The notes below the pieces were generated by a model that ran no database searches, was not told the origin of the DNA, and saw nothing but the letters and a program-made list of their open reading frames with translations. From Thermotogae bacterium (GTDB lineage Bacteria; Thermotogota; Thermotogae; Mesoaciditogales; Mesoaciditogaceae): DNA of 53,448 nt. The stretch spans positions 1 to 53,448 of the forward strand of contig JALSLY010000046.1 of the NCBI GenBank assembly GCA_026988035.1. Direction: 5' to 3'. The first letter of the stretch is position 1. Every line of letters begins with the position of its first letter. A program made the translations under genes and the position numbers. Shown here one piece after another: positions 16,960 through 26,012 of the stretch.

Positions 16960-18456
16960 GTGGTAGAAATAAGGGTAGTTGGGTTCAGCAAAAAGATTCC
17001 AGAACTCTCTTCTTTGCTTTCTTCTTTTACACTTAGACTTAATGCTGCAGAGACCGTTACAGCGTGTGTTGGTGAGTTAGAAAAAGTTTCTGAGAATTTC
17101 TTTGAAATTGATTGGTATTCCTATGTTTCAGAAGAGGAAGAATTTGGAAAGGTTCTGGAACAAAAAACATTGAATTTCGCTCACTGGTCAGCTCAAAAGC
17201 ATCATCTTTCAATTACGCCGATTGGTAATTCTATGGTGCTTTTCGTTCCACTGTTTAGCAGAACGAAAAGTCTTGGTGTGCTTGTCATGGGGATAAAAAA
17301 CGATGTGAGTGAAATCACTCGTGGAGTGATAGATGTAGAAAGTTTCTTGGCATTTGAAACGTCAATGGTCATAGAAAACATGAAGCTTGCAAAGGAACTT
17401 GTGAAGAAAAACAAATACGTTGCTGAAGCCAAATATTATCTCGAAAACGTTCTGAATTCTTTAAAATACGCTGTGGTTGTGGAAGACATTTACAGGAATG
17501 AGGAATTTTCAAATGTGCCTTATCGAAAACTCATAACGGACAAAACGAGTTTAAGACCCCAGATAGAAGAGATGATTAACAATGCTTTCGTTTACAGGAA
17601 AGAGATCTCAAACGAAATAGAACATGACGGCAGTTTTTATAGTGTTCACGTTGTTCCAGTTGAGTTGTCTTCGGGATTGAAAGTTGTGGCTTCTATACAA
17701 GATATCACTAACACCAAAGAACTTGAAAGGCTTCAAAAGATAAACAAAATGAAAAATGACTTTGTAGCCACAGTTTCTCATGAATTGAAAACACCTTTGT
17801 CGGCTATACTCGCTTATTCGGAAACCATCCTTGATTCGGTGGATTCACTTGACGATGAAACCCTCAAGCAATTTGTTGGGACTATAAAGAATGAAGGGGA
17901 GCACTTAAAATCAATAGTTAACGATATGCTTGATTTTTCGAAGCTCGAATCTGACAGTTTTCCGATGAACTTTAAGAGAGTAGACTTGATTAAACTTATC
18001 AAGGAATCTTACGAGGGCTTAAAAGCCCGTGCTCAAGAAAATGGAATAAAATTTGAACTGTCATTGCCAGAACATCTTATAAGTGCATATGTAACCGCAG
18101 ATTCAAGAAGAATGCGCCAAATTATTGATAATTTGGTGGTAAATGCCTTCAAATACGATGATAATCCGTCGCCAGAAGTGAAAATCTCACTATTAGATGC
18201 TGGAGAAAATTATATAGTTGAAGTTTACGACAACGGAAGTTCAGTTCCTAAAGAAGAGCGCGACAAAGTATTTCAGAAATTCTATAGAGTTGAGACGATG
18301 AAAGCAAAAGCGTCAGGTACTGGACTGGGCTTAGCACTCGTTAAAGAAATCGTGGAGAAACATCGTGGAAAGATATGGATAGAAGGTGACGAAAACGAAT
18401 GTGGTTTCAAGTTTTCACTTCCAAAGAAAGACTGGTTAACTTCACCAGAACCGTAG
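16960..18456 (+). CDS. Soluble sensor histidine kinase
   Basis: A 498-residue kinase with no membrane helix. The first 150 residues look GAF-like (SMVLFVPLFSRTKSLGVLVM), then a PAS-like part (about 155-255). The HisKA domain has phospho-acceptor H274 in SHELKTPL, and the ATPase domain has N-box DNLVVNAFKY (390-399), G1 DNGSS (424-428) and G2 GTGLGLAL (453-460). GTG at 16960 is the first available start, three bases after the HAD stop. No response regulator gene is adjacent, so its partner is elsewhere. It is followed after 13 bases by an HDOD protein, suggesting linked signalling. GAF and PAS calls are tentative. Confidence 0.88.
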   Translation: MVEIRVVGFSKKIPELSSLLSSFTLRLNAAETVTACVGELEKVSENFFEIDWYSYVSEEEEFGKVLEQKTLNFAHWSAQKHHLSITPIGNSMVLFVPLFSRTKSLGVLVMGIKNDVSEITRGVIDVESFLAFETSMVIENMKLAKELVKKNKYVAEAKYYLENVLNSLKYAVVVEDIYRNEEFSNVPYRKLITDKTSLRPQIEEMINNAFVYRKEISNEIEHDGSFYSVHVVPVELSSGLKVVASIQDITNTKELERLQKINKMKNDFVATVSHELKTPLSAILAYSETILDSVDSLDDETLKQFVGTIKNEGEHLKSIVNDMLDFSKLESDSFPMNFKRVDLIKLIKESYEGLKARAQENGIKFELSLPEHLISAYVTADSRRMRQIIDNLVVNAFKYDDNPSPEVKISLLDAGENYIVEVYDNGSSVPKEERDKVFQKFYRVETMKAKASGTGLGLALVKEIVEKHRGKIWIEGDENECGFKFSLPKKDWLTSPEP

Positions 18457-18469
18457 ATGAGGGCAAAGT

Positions 18470-19327
18470 ATGGCCAAAACTCTAAACGATGTACTTGGAG
18501 AGCTTGATTCCGTTCCAACACCGAGCTTTGTTGTTGCAAAAGTTTTAGAGCTTGTATCTCAACCTGAGGTTTCAGCTTCAGAATTAACCGAAGTCATTGA
18601 AAAAGATCCGAATCTAACAGTCCGAGTCATGAGGCTTGCAAACTCTGCATATTACGGTCTTCCTCAAAAGATATCAACGCTATCTCATGCGGTTATGATC
18701 TTGGGATTTAAAACAGTAAGAAATCTCGTTACAAGTATATACATGCACGATGCCTTTTTCACTTCCAAGTTGAGAACCGAGTTGATCGATACCGAAAAAC
18801 TCTGGCGGCATTTAATAGCTACCGCAATCGCTACAGAACAAATTTCTGATGCTGTGGGCTTCATAAACAAAGAGGAAACGTTCTTGGTGGGAATGATTCA
18901 TGATCTTGGAAAGATCGTTATAGCCAGACTTTTCCCAACTTACACAGATGCTACAATAAAGCTTGCATCGGTGGAACTTATAACATACTTTGAATCGGAG
19001 AAAAAGTTGGGTTTACCTGATCATGTTTCAGTTGCAAATTATCTCTTAGAAAAATGGGGATTTCCTCACGAGATCCAGACGGCCGTGAACTTTCATCATG
19101 ATCCTGAAAAAATAAATGAAGAAACATTGAGAGATATCGTATATATTTCTCACGCCGCGGATGTGGTAGCAAATGTACTCGATCCAAAAGCGGCGGGAAA
19201 TTATACAGTACCGGTCATGAACAGAAGTGTTTGGTCATATTTGAAGCTTAATGGTACATCCTTTCTCGAGATTGCAAAAGAAACTCGCAAAATGGCAAGA
19301 AAGGCCACAGAATTTTTTGCTATATGA
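18470..19327 (+). CDS. HDOD domain protein
   Basis: HDOD is a degenerate HD domain used in signalling proteins linked to c-di-GMP, chemotaxis and two-component systems. The 285-residue protein is nearly all HDOD: SVPTPSFVVAKVLELVSQPE near the start, IEKDPNLTVRVMRLANSAYY, and a retained HD pair in MIHDLGKIV. ATG at 18470 follows GAGGG. Catalysis is not expected for this family, though the HD pair here leaves it open. Last gene of the signalling run; a shared terminator follows. Confidence 0.9.
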   Translation: MAKTLNDVLGELDSVPTPSFVVAKVLELVSQPEVSASELTEVIEKDPNLTVRVMRLANSAYYGLPQKISTLSHAVMILGFKTVRNLVTSIYMHDAFFTSKLRTELIDTEKLWRHLIATAIATEQISDAVGFINKEETFLVGMIHDLGKIVIARLFPTYTDATIKLASVELITYFESEKKLGLPDHVSVANYLLEKWGFPHEIQTAVNFHHDPEKINEETLRDIVYISHAADVVANVLDPKAAGNYTVPVMNRSVWSYLKLNGTSFLEIAKETRKMARKATEFFAI

Positions 19328-19334
19328 AAATATG

Positions 19335-19366
19335 AAAAAGCTCATCGGACCTTCGATGAGCTTTTT
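19335..19366. terminator. Bidirectional terminator between HDOD gene and tRNA-Pro
   Basis: AAAAAGCTCATCG (19335-19347) pairs with CGATGAGCTTTTT (19354-19366) around a 6-base loop. The A-run and T-run flanking the 8-bp core serve both converging transcripts. Confidence 0.88.
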
Positions 19367-19368
19367 CC

Positions 19369-19445
19369 TGGTCGGGGCGACTGGATTTGAACCAGCGACC
19401 TCCTGCGCCCCATGCAGACGCGCTAGCCATCTGCGCCACGCCCCG
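19369..19445 (-). tRNA. tRNA-Pro (GGG anticodon)
   Basis: Read on the minus strand: acceptor CGGGGCG pairs with CGCCCCG, followed by ACCA. The anticodon arm TCTGC-ATGGGGC-GCAGG gives GGG. C1:G72 is the typical proline acceptor end. Length is 77 bases. Confidence 0.94.
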
Positions 19446-19462
19446 GCACTCAAACCGCTTAT

Positions 19463-19491
19463 AGCATATCATAGAAACGGCTCTTTTTCAA
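19463..19491 (-). promoter_or_regulatory. Promoter of tRNA-Pro
   Basis: Minus strand TTGAAA (19486-19491), 17-base spacer, TATGCT (19463-19468), 17 bases before the tRNA 5' end. Confidence 0.7.
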
Positions 19492-19544
19492 TACGACGTG
19501 ATAGACACCTTTGAATATTTTGACAACGTACGGATTTTTTTACG

Positions 19545-19760
19545 TTATTTGCTGGTTTTGATCTTTTCTTTGGACCCAGAGCTCTTTGCAGAGTCTGTAG
19601 AGTAGTATCCACCACCTTTAAAGACGATTCCCACATTTCCGATTTGTCTTACCATTTTTCCACCGCATACATCACATTTAACATTATCAGCTTCAGCAAC
19701 TTTTTTCAAAAGCACAATTTCATGGCCGCATTTTTTACATATGTACCTATAAAGTGGCAT
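19545..19760 (-). CDS. FmdB-type zinc-ribbon protein
   Basis: A 71-residue protein beginning MPLYRYICKKCGHE, with CxxC at the start and a second CxxC in CDVCGG: a four-Cys zinc ribbon. Family members are small putative regulators of unknown target. Start 19760 is chosen for GGAGGCGAT just upstream; the frame extends to 19790. The Gly/Ser/Lys-rich tail is typical. Confidence 0.88.
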   Translation of the reverse strand: MPLYRYICKKCGHEIVLLKKVAEADNVKCDVCGGKMVRQIGNVGIVFKGGGYYSTDSAKSSGSKEKIKTSK

Positions 19761-19896
19761 AAGAATCGCCTCCGTTTTATAATCAATCATTCTTTGAAAA
19801 ATTCTACCACAAATTCTTGAATTTTTCCTTCTCGAACTTTGTGCATATGTTACATTGAATTTAAGCTATATCGGTATTTTACTATCGTAACATCGA

Positions 19897-20670
19897 TTAC
19901 AAGCTTGACTTTACATATCCACCATCTACTCTGAGTGTTATGCCAGTTATGTAGCTTGCACGTTCAGAGGCGAGAAAAACTACTGCACTTGCAATCTCAT
20001 CTGGTGTAGCAAGTCGTTTCACATCTGTCTTACGGGAGATCTCGTTTTCAATGATTTTAGGGTCTTTTCCTTGAGCACGTGCGGAATCTTCAAACAAGGT
20101 ACGCACTCTATTTGTCAAAGTGTAACCCGGAGCTATGCAATTAAAGGTGACTCCTGAAGATGCATGTTCAATCGATAAACTTCTCATCAGTCCTTCTACA
20201 GCCATTCTAATGGAATTGGATAGTAGAAGACGTGGTATGGGTTCGAAAACAGAAACAGATGTAAGGGCAATTACGCGTCCCCATTTTTTCGAAATCATTC
20301 CTGGTAGGAATGTCTTCACAATTCGAACCACACTCATTAATGTTAGGTCACAGGCTTTGTGCCAATCCTCGTCCTCGAGGGTTTCTATTTCTCCAGGTTT
20401 TGGCCCCCCAACATTTGCAAACAGGATATCTACATCACCCACCTCGTTCTTTAAATGGGAAATATCGTCCATTTTCGAAAGATCACAGTTGTGGCCATGA
20501 GCTATTACCCCAAATTTCTCAGATATCTCTTTGGCAACTTCGCCTGTTGAGTGTCTTGCCACAATTTCCAAATTAGCACCCTCAGCTGCGAAAGCCTCCG
20601 CCACAGCCTTTCCTATTCCTTTGGTAGCGCCACCCACTAAAACTTTTTTCCCTGCAAGTCCGAGTTCCAT
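19897..20670 (-). CDS. SDR-family oxidoreductase-like protein, atypical active site
   Basis: A 257-residue Rossmann protein of the FabG-like group. The cofactor loop GGATKGIGKAVAEAF and the NVGG motif are present. The usual catalytic YxxxK is absent: the region reads RLLLSNSIRMAVEGLMRSLS, where LSNS and R replace Tyr and Lys. This matches the recognised SDR subgroup of putative beta-ketoacyl-ACP-reductase-like proteins that lack a perfect tetrad. It may use other residues or not catalyse reduction. Third in a likely unit with the PhoH and glpX genes, 30 bases after glpX. Confidence 0.85.
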   Translation of the reverse strand: MELGLAGKKVLVGGATKGIGKAVAEAFAAEGANLEIVARHSTGEVAKEISEKFGVIAHGHNCDLSKMDDISHLKNEVGDVDILFANVGGPKPGEIETLEDEDWHKACDLTLMSVVRIVKTFLPGMISKKWGRVIALTSVSVFEPIPRLLLSNSIRMAVEGLMRSLSIEHASSGVTFNCIAPGYTLTNRVRTLFEDSARAQGKDPKIIENEISRKTDVKRLATPDEIASAVVFLASERASYITGITLRVDGGYVKSSL

Positions 20671-20700
20671 TATTCGTTACCCCTTTCGGATTTATCTCAT

Positions 20701-21690
20701 TCACATACTGAATTTTACATCTATTCCCTTGCTCTCGAGCGCAATAGTCTTATATGCAAGGTCGTGAAGTGCCTCTACTTTTCGAACAGTATGTGTTTTA
20801 GATCTCATGGCTATTGTATAAGTTATAATGCGGTTTTTGTAATATCTTACACCCTTTAGCATATCACCATCGGTAACTCCAGTGGCAGAAAATATTACGT
20901 TGTCTCCACCCGCAAGATCATCTGTGAAGTAGACATTGTCGAGATCTACATCGCCCAACTTTTGTTTTTCTTCATCGGTTGGAGCTAACTTGAGCTGTAT
21001 TTCCCCACCTAAAGCTTTGAGAGCAGCGGCAGCGAGCACACCTTCAGGTGAACCCCCTATTCCCATATACAGATTCACACCACTATCTGGAAGAGCCGTA
21101 GCAATAGCAGCCGCAATATCACCATCACTTATGAGCTTTATCCTTGCTCCGACTTTCCTGATCTCGTCGATCAAAGCTTCATGTCTCTTACGATTAAGAA
21201 CTACAATAGTGAGTTCGTTAACATCTATTCCAAGCACAGCCGCAGCGATCTTTACGTTCTCCCTTATACTTGCGTTTATATCTAACTTTCCAGCGAGCTC
21301 AGGTCCGCACGCCAGCTTTTGACTGTAGAAAGTTGGAAGGGAAGCAAGCTTTCCTCTTTCGGATGCAGCCATGACGGAAATCGCATTTGGTAGTCCATTG
21401 GCGACAAGACGAGTACCATCTATTGGATCTACGGCTATATCCATCTCAGGCGAATCCTCGGACCAATTTCCAACATGCTCGTTTACGTAAAGCATTGGGG
21501 CTTTATCTTTTTCGCCTTCGCCTATAACGATTGTACCTTTTACATCCACTAATTCGAGCATTCCTCGCATGGCGTCTACTGCCGCTTGATCTACGATTTC
21601 TTTATCTCCGAGACCAAGATATTTGCTTGAATTAAGAGCAGCTGCTTCAGTAACACGAATTAACTCAAGTGTTATCTCTCTCTCGTTCAT
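20701..21690 (-). CDS. glpX: Fructose-1,6-bisphosphatase class II
   Basis: Hydrolyses fructose-1,6-bisphosphate to fructose-6-phosphate in gluconeogenesis. Motifs seen: GEGEKDKAPM and DPIDGTRLVANG (metal-binding), and GGSPEGVLAAAALKALGGE. The 329-residue length is usual. ATG at 21690 follows AAGGAGGA; a longer in-frame start at 21759 would overlap the PhoH gene by 47 bases. It sits 22 bases after the PhoH stop. Confidence 0.95.
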   Translation of the reverse strand: MNEREITLELIRVTEAAALNSSKYLGLGDKEIVDQAAVDAMRGMLELVDVKGTIVIGEGEKDKAPMLYVNEHVGNWSEDSPEMDIAVDPIDGTRLVANGLPNAISVMAASERGKLASLPTFYSQKLACGPELAGKLDINASIRENVKIAAAVLGIDVNELTIVVLNRKRHEALIDEIRKVGARIKLISDGDIAAAIATALPDSGVNLYMGIGGSPEGVLAAAALKALGGEIQLKLAPTDEEKQKLGDVDLDNVYFTDDLAGGDNVIFSATGVTDGDMLKGVRYYKNRIITYTIAMRSKTHTVRKVEALHDLAYKTIALESKGIDVKFSM

Positions 21691-21712
21691 AAAAACGCTT
21701 CCTCCTTGACTT

Positions 21713-22969
21713 TTACAAAATTTGTGATGCCAACGTGGCAAGATCCGATCTGACACCATGAGACAATTTCACATGACCTGCAATCTTGTAAGGTGAGAAC
21801 TTCACGGCTGCATAAGTTAATCCATTAGACGATGCATCTAAGTAAGGACTATCGATTTGGGAAATGTCTCCGGTAAGAATCATTTTAGTCTTGATACCGA
21901 CTCTCGTTATAATCGTTTTTACTTCATGTGGAGTAATATTTTGCGCCTCATCAACAATTATGAATTGGTGTGGAATACTTCTGCCACGAGTGTAACTAAG
22001 GGCTTCAACTTGTAAAAATTTGGCGTTGTCGGCTTTTGAAGTGGATTGCCCAACGTTATCAAACAAAAATTCAAGATTGTCACGTATTGGCTGAATCCAC
22101 GGGCGCATTTTTTCTTCTGCACTTCCCGGTAGGTAGCCTATATCCTTTCCCATAGGTATAACTGGGCGAGTAACGGTTACCTTTCTGTACCTTTTTTTAT
22201 CCACTGTTAAATAGAGTGCCACTGCCAATGCGAGTAAAGTTTTTCCAGTACCGGCAGGCCCAAGGAGAGTAACAAGAGAGACATCATCATCCAAAAGTAA
22301 GTCTAAAGCCATGAGCTGCTCGATATTGAGTGCGTGGATTCCCCATATTTGAGAATCGAATCCTACCTGAATAGGTATAAGCTTTCCGTTTTTGAATCTA
22401 AAAATTTTAGAATCTTTGAATATTACAAATTCATTTTCCACAAGATCGCTGAGTCCTACGGTTCTCGGATCACTATCGTCTGGAGGTGATTTTTCGGATT
22501 TTCTGTAACCAGTAAGTATGCTGTTTTCACTGGTGCGATCGGTCAAGTAATCTTGGGCTTCCAATCCTATTGCGTCTGCTTTTATCCTCATGTTTATGTC
22601 TTTGCTCACGATTATGGTTTTTAAAGAACTGCGCTTTGCAATTTGCAGAGTGTAAAGAAGTATCCAGTCATCGGTTACCCGATCAGACAAGAAATGTGGC
22701 ATTTCTCTTCTATCTTCTACAACTTCGATTTTTAGCATTCCACCATTTTCGAGTTTAACCCCCTTGTAGAGTTTTCCTTTTTGCCTCAGACCATCCAATT
22801 CTCTGGCAACTTGACGGGCATTTCTGCCAATCTCACCTGGGCGGCTTTTGAGTTTGTCTATTTCTTCTATAACGGGAAGCGGGATTATAAGATTGTTATC
22901 TTCAAATGTGTAAATTGAATTCGGATCGTGGATCAGGACATTCGTGTCAAGCACGTAATTTTTTATCAT
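21713..22969 (-). CDS. PIN domain-PhoH ATPase fusion
   Basis: An N-terminal PIN ribonuclease-like domain (NYVLDTNVLIHDPNSIYTFE) is fused to a PhoH AAA-type ATPase with Walker A GPAGTGKT and Walker B FIIVDEAQNITP. Full-length PIN-PhoH proteins (about 420-440 residues) are thought to act as RNA helicase/nucleases. This one is 418 residues, from ATG 22969 after GAGGAGGAG; a TTG immediately before is also possible. First of a unit with glpX and the SDR gene. Confidence 0.93.
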   Translation of the reverse strand: MIKNYVLDTNVLIHDPNSIYTFEDNNLIIPLPVIEEIDKLKSRPGEIGRNARQVARELDGLRQKGKLYKGVKLENGGMLKIEVVEDRREMPHFLSDRVTDDWILLYTLQIAKRSSLKTIIVSKDINMRIKADAIGLEAQDYLTDRTSENSILTGYRKSEKSPPDDSDPRTVGLSDLVENEFVIFKDSKIFRFKNGKLIPIQVGFDSQIWGIHALNIEQLMALDLLLDDDVSLVTLLGPAGTGKTLLALAVALYLTVDKKRYRKVTVTRPVIPMGKDIGYLPGSAEEKMRPWIQPIRDNLEFLFDNVGQSTSKADNAKFLQVEALSYTRGRSIPHQFIIVDEAQNITPHEVKTIITRVGIKTKMILTGDISQIDSPYLDASSNGLTYAAVKFSPYKIAGHVKLSHGVRSDLATLASQIL

Positions 22970-22994
22970 CAAAAACTCCTCCTCGTAAAGAAGG

Positions 22995-23019
22995 GAACCG
23001 CGCCTTGAAGGCGCGATTC
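22995..23019 (-). terminator. Terminator after the 5'-nucleotidase gene
   Basis: GAATCGCGCC / GGCGCGGTTC on the minus strand (10 bp plus a 5-base loop), followed by CCTTCTTT. It begins six bases past the 5'-nucleotidase stop and separates it from the PhoH unit. The T-run is imperfect. Confidence 0.6.
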
Positions 23020-23024
23020 GGTTT

Positions 23025-24677
23025 TTATTTTGTTTCAGTCCATCTTGGGGTGAATGGATATGATTTTATCGGACTTATGTGTTGGATGTATTCCTTAACA
23101 ACATCTGCTAAAACGTAATTAGTGTTGTACTGGTCTCCGTTTTTAAGCATAGAGTAGTGATCTCCACCACTGGCCATATAGTCGTTTGTAGCCACTGTAT
23201 AAATTTTGTTGGGATCTATTGGTTTCCCGTTGAGCAGTATGTTTTCCACACCTTTAGGTGTGACTTTATAAGTCAAGCCCCATGGGTTAAGCCTTGCGCC
23301 TGTGTCATTTGGATGAGATACGGCTCCCCATTCTATGGCTTTGAGAAGATCAGAACCTTTCAATTTGATAGTAACAACGGTATTTCCAAACGGAAGTACT
23401 TTGAGAATATCGCGGTAGGTTATGGTACCGGGAGCGATCGAAGCTCTGATTCCTCCACCATTCATAAGAACAGCTTGAACTCCCAGATTTTTAAGTTTCC
23501 ATGCAACTGCGTCGGTGATCAAATGGCCTATTAATGTGTCTTTTATTCTCGTTTGTCCCTTATCATTTGCGAAATTTACTTTTGAGAATCCAACGGGTTC
23601 GTTCGATTTTGCTTCTCCGATTTGCTTGTACCCAGCAAGAAGTTCTTTGATTTTTTCATTTGGTTTTATTTCTTTTCCGACATAAGTGTAAGTAACTTTT
23701 CCATTTTTGTCTTTGTGGTAAACTTTAAGGTTAACTGGTATAAGTTTATAAGTGTAATCCGTAACCTTGCCGTTTTTCACGATAAGATCGAGTCTGGCGA
23801 CATACTTCGAGAATGATCCGGCTTGAATTATCAATGTTCCCTTGACATTGAGAGGCTCTTCTACAATTGTGTGACTGTGACCATCGAGGATTGCTGTAAT
23901 TCCCTTCACACTCTCAGCAAGAGTAACGCTTCCACCGTAAGGATCATTAGGTTTGTTGTACGTTAACAATTTTCTCATCATCAAGGCGGTGTTAGAAACT
24001 TTGGAACCCGCAGTAAGTCCTGGCCCAAAAATTCCAAGATGCGTTAGAGCCAAAACTATTCCGTTCTTTCCCATAATTGTATGAAGCATTGGAACGTATT
24101 TTTTGGCAACGCTCACTGGTGATAAGAAATCGTAACCTCCAACGTTTTTTGGATTTCCTATATACTCAGTAGTTTTAGTTGTTAACCCAAGTATGGCAAC
24201 ACTAAGGTCTGGAAATCGTTTTATTATGTAAGGCTTTCCAACTGTCTCGTTTGTACCCTTATAAACTATGTTCGCAGAGAGAAACGGAAAGTTCGCCCAC
24301 GTCATTTGTCTCATCAAGATCGACCATGGATGATCGAATTCATGATTTCCAATTGCCATCGCATCTAAATGCATCGCATTTAGGGCCAATATATCTGGTC
24401 GCGCGTAAAGCAAATCAGATTCAGGAACACCTGTGTTTATATCACCGGCATGCAGGAACAAAAAGTCCCATCCATTTTCAGCAGCTTCTTTTCTCGCTTG
24501 CTCCACGATCGTCGCGATTGCGGCGAATCCACCTATGTTCGGATTGTGCCATTCATTGTAAGCCCAAGCATGTCCATGAGTGTCATTTACTTCAAGTATC
24601 ACGAGATGTGCCGCCATCGCCATGATTGAGAAAGCCAACACGATCACGGTAAAGATTAGAAACGATCTTTTTAGCAT
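23025..24677 (-). CDS. Secreted 5'-nucleotidase/metallophosphoesterase
   Basis: UshA/5'-nucleotidase family, releasing nucleosides from extracellular nucleotides. 550 residues with a signal peptide (about 1-22). The metallophosphatase domain shows EVNDTHGH, HAGDINTG, AIGNHEFDH and DGHSHT. The C-terminal substrate domain has NGGGIRASIAPGTITYRDIL and the terminal ATNDYMASGGDHYSML. GGAGGGAAAAAGT precedes ATG 24677. Own promoter at 24712-24741. Supply of nucleosides could feed the purine genes at 44-52 kb (inference). Confidence 0.93.
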   Translation of the reverse strand: MLKRSFLIFTVIVLAFSIMAMAAHLVILEVNDTHGHAWAYNEWHNPNIGGFAAIATIVEQARKEAAENGWDFLFLHAGDINTGVPESDLLYARPDILALNAMHLDAMAIGNHEFDHPWSILMRQMTWANFPFLSANIVYKGTNETVGKPYIIKRFPDLSVAILGLTTKTTEYIGNPKNVGGYDFLSPVSVAKKYVPMLHTIMGKNGIVLALTHLGIFGPGLTAGSKVSNTALMMRKLLTYNKPNDPYGGSVTLAESVKGITAILDGHSHTIVEEPLNVKGTLIIQAGSFSKYVARLDLIVKNGKVTDYTYKLIPVNLKVYHKDKNGKVTYTYVGKEIKPNEKIKELLAGYKQIGEAKSNEPVGFSKVNFANDKGQTRIKDTLIGHLITDAVAWKLKNLGVQAVLMNGGGIRASIAPGTITYRDILKVLPFGNTVVTIKLKGSDLLKAIEWGAVSHPNDTGARLNPWGLTYKVTPKGVENILLNGKPIDPNKIYTVATNDYMASGGDHYSMLKNGDQYNTNYVLADVVKEYIQHISPIKSYPFTPRWTETK

Positions 24678-24711
24678 ACTTTTTCCCTCCTTAGATTTTG
24701 AAATGCCTCTT

Positions 24712-24741
24712 ATTTTAACATTGATTCCATATTATGGTCAA
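24712..24741 (-). promoter_or_regulatory. Promoter of the 5'-nucleotidase gene
   Basis: Minus strand TTGACC (24736-24741), 18-base spacer, TAAAAT (24712-24717); start codon 35 bases downstream. Confidence 0.7.
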
Positions 24742-24799
24742 ATTCTGAACTTCATGTTAAAATGAGAAGAATAAGAAAAGATTTGTTGAATACGGCGAG

Positions 24800-24827
24800 C
24801 TATGCTCTCGTTAATTGATGGTATAAT
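24800..24827 (+). promoter_or_regulatory. Extended -10 promoter of the Rrf2 gene with small inverted repeat
   Basis: TGGTATAAT with TATAAT at 24822-24827. About 10 bases before lies GAGC-TAT-GCTC, a short dyad that could be an autoregulatory site. No good -35 box. Confidence 0.5.
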
Positions 24828-24844
24828 GATTATGAGGTGATGAA

Positions 24845-25297
24845 ATGCTTGACTTGTCAACCAAAAGTATGTATGCTACCCGTGCGGTTTATGAATTGGC
24901 ACACGCATGGAACAGAGGAGTAAGAAAGTTAACACTCAGAGAAATAGTCGAAAGGCAAGATGTTCCAAGTGATTACATGGAGAAGCTGCTTTTCAGACTC
25001 AAGAGATTAGGAATAGTTAGAACCATACGTGGAAAGAATGGAGGGTATTCTCTTGCAAAACCTCCGAAGGATATAAAAGTTTCTGACATTATACTTGGAT
25101 TGGAAAATCCAATCAAAAGGTTGAACTGCATGAACTTGAAGAAAAACTCTGAGGATAGGTGTGCTGAATTTGAGCATTGCATGATCAAATACGTTTGGAG
25201 TGATGCTTACAGTGCAATGATCAAGGCTTTTTCTAAATATACTTTCCAGGATCTTGTGGAAATGGAAGGAAACATGCTTCAAAATAGCAAGGTGTGA
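24845..25297 (+). CDS. Rrf2-family transcriptional regulator
   Basis: 150 residues. The winged helix reads LTLREIVERQDVPSDYMEKL and GIVRTIRGKNGGYSLAKPPK, diagnostic of Rrf2. Three Cys (NCMN, RCAE, HCMI at about 96-117) are placed like the Fe-S ligands of IscR/RsrR-type members, so an iron-sulphur or redox sensor is likely. GAGGTGATGAA precedes ATG 24845. It overlaps an unknown gene by 4 bases and rubredoxin follows, which fits redox control; targets are not proven. Confidence 0.92.
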   Translation: MLDLSTKSMYATRAVYELAHAWNRGVRKLTLREIVERQDVPSDYMEKLLFRLKRLGIVRTIRGKNGGYSLAKPPKDIKVSDIILGLENPIKRLNCMNLKKNSEDRCAEFEHCMIKYVWSDAYSAMIKAFSKYTFQDLVEMEGNMLQNSKV

Positions 25298-25740
25298 AAA
25301 GATTGTTCGTTGATAAAAGTAGAGATTTTTTTGAAATTCTATCTTTAGAAAAAAGAAATTGGCCATCGTTTTACTTTGAATACATCAAGAATGCTCCAAT
25401 GGCTTTTAGTCTTTATCATTCTTTACTTTGTGTTGACGATTCTCAGATCACAACTATAATATTGTCAATGGAACGTAGATATCTGGATCGATGTTATCAA
25501 TCCATATCCGATCTTAAGCCTTACGAGTACGAAGCGGCACGTGCTCTTGTTAGTTTTTCCGAGAAAAACTCTCTTGACCTTTCAAAGATTCAAGTGTACA
25601 TTGTCGGAGCTCTTAATCTCGGAGAGATTTTCAAATTGGATGAGTGCAAAATTTTTATAGATGTCCTTTCTCTGCACAAAATAGGGTTTGATAAGTTGCC
25701 CTTTTTGATTGTTAAAGCGTTTGAGCGAGAAAAGGCGTAG
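25294..25740 (+). CDS. Unknown protein coupled to the Rrf2 regulator
   Basis: Not recognised. 148 residues, starting GTG 25294 inside the regulator's stop (GTGA). Mostly helical, with an N-terminal RDFFEILSLEKRNWPSFYFE and a C-terminal segment IQVYIVGALNLGEIFKLDEC that looks like one beta-alpha unit. No HExxH or CxxC motif; scattered Cys only. Its tight coupling to a putative Fe-S regulator and position before rubredoxin suggest a stress or redox role (inference). Confidence 0.75.
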   Translation: MKRLFVDKSRDFFEILSLEKRNWPSFYFEYIKNAPMAFSLYHSLLCVDDSQITTIILSMERRYLDRCYQSISDLKPYEYEAARALVSFSEKNSLDLSKIQVYIVGALNLGEIFKLDECKIFIDVLSLHKIGFDKLPFLIVKAFEREKA

Positions 25741-25829
25741 GTACAAACGATATTTGTGTGTAACCAAGTCGTGCCATTAATACACGAGACGAATAGCGAG
25801 CTTCACAAAACAAGGAGGTTGATCTGAGG

Positions 25830-26003
25830 ATGGCGGATGAAAAGCAGAAATATGTGTGCACTTTGTGTGGTTATGTGTACGATCCCGAAAAGGGAGATCC
25901 GGATAATGGGATAGAGCCAGGCACCCCGTTTTCTGAGCTTCCAGACGATTGGGTATGCCCTGATTGTGGTGCTCCAAAAGATGCTTTCGAACCTGCTGAT
26001 TGA
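25830..26003 (+). CDS. Rubredoxin
   Basis: A 57-residue one-iron electron carrier. Iron ligands are in [16 protein letters not shown] and [17 protein letters not shown]: two CxxCG knuckles with the standard spacing. ATG 25830 follows AAGGAGGTTGATCTGAG. In anaerobes rubredoxin passes electrons to oxygen- or superoxide-reducing enzymes. It may be co-transcribed with the Rrf2 and unknown genes, 89 bases upstream, or have its own promoter. Confidence 0.97.
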   Translation: MADEKQKYVCTLCGYVYDPEKGDPDNGIEPGTPFSELPDDWVCPDCGAPKDAFEPAD

Positions 26004-26012
26004 TGAAAGTTA

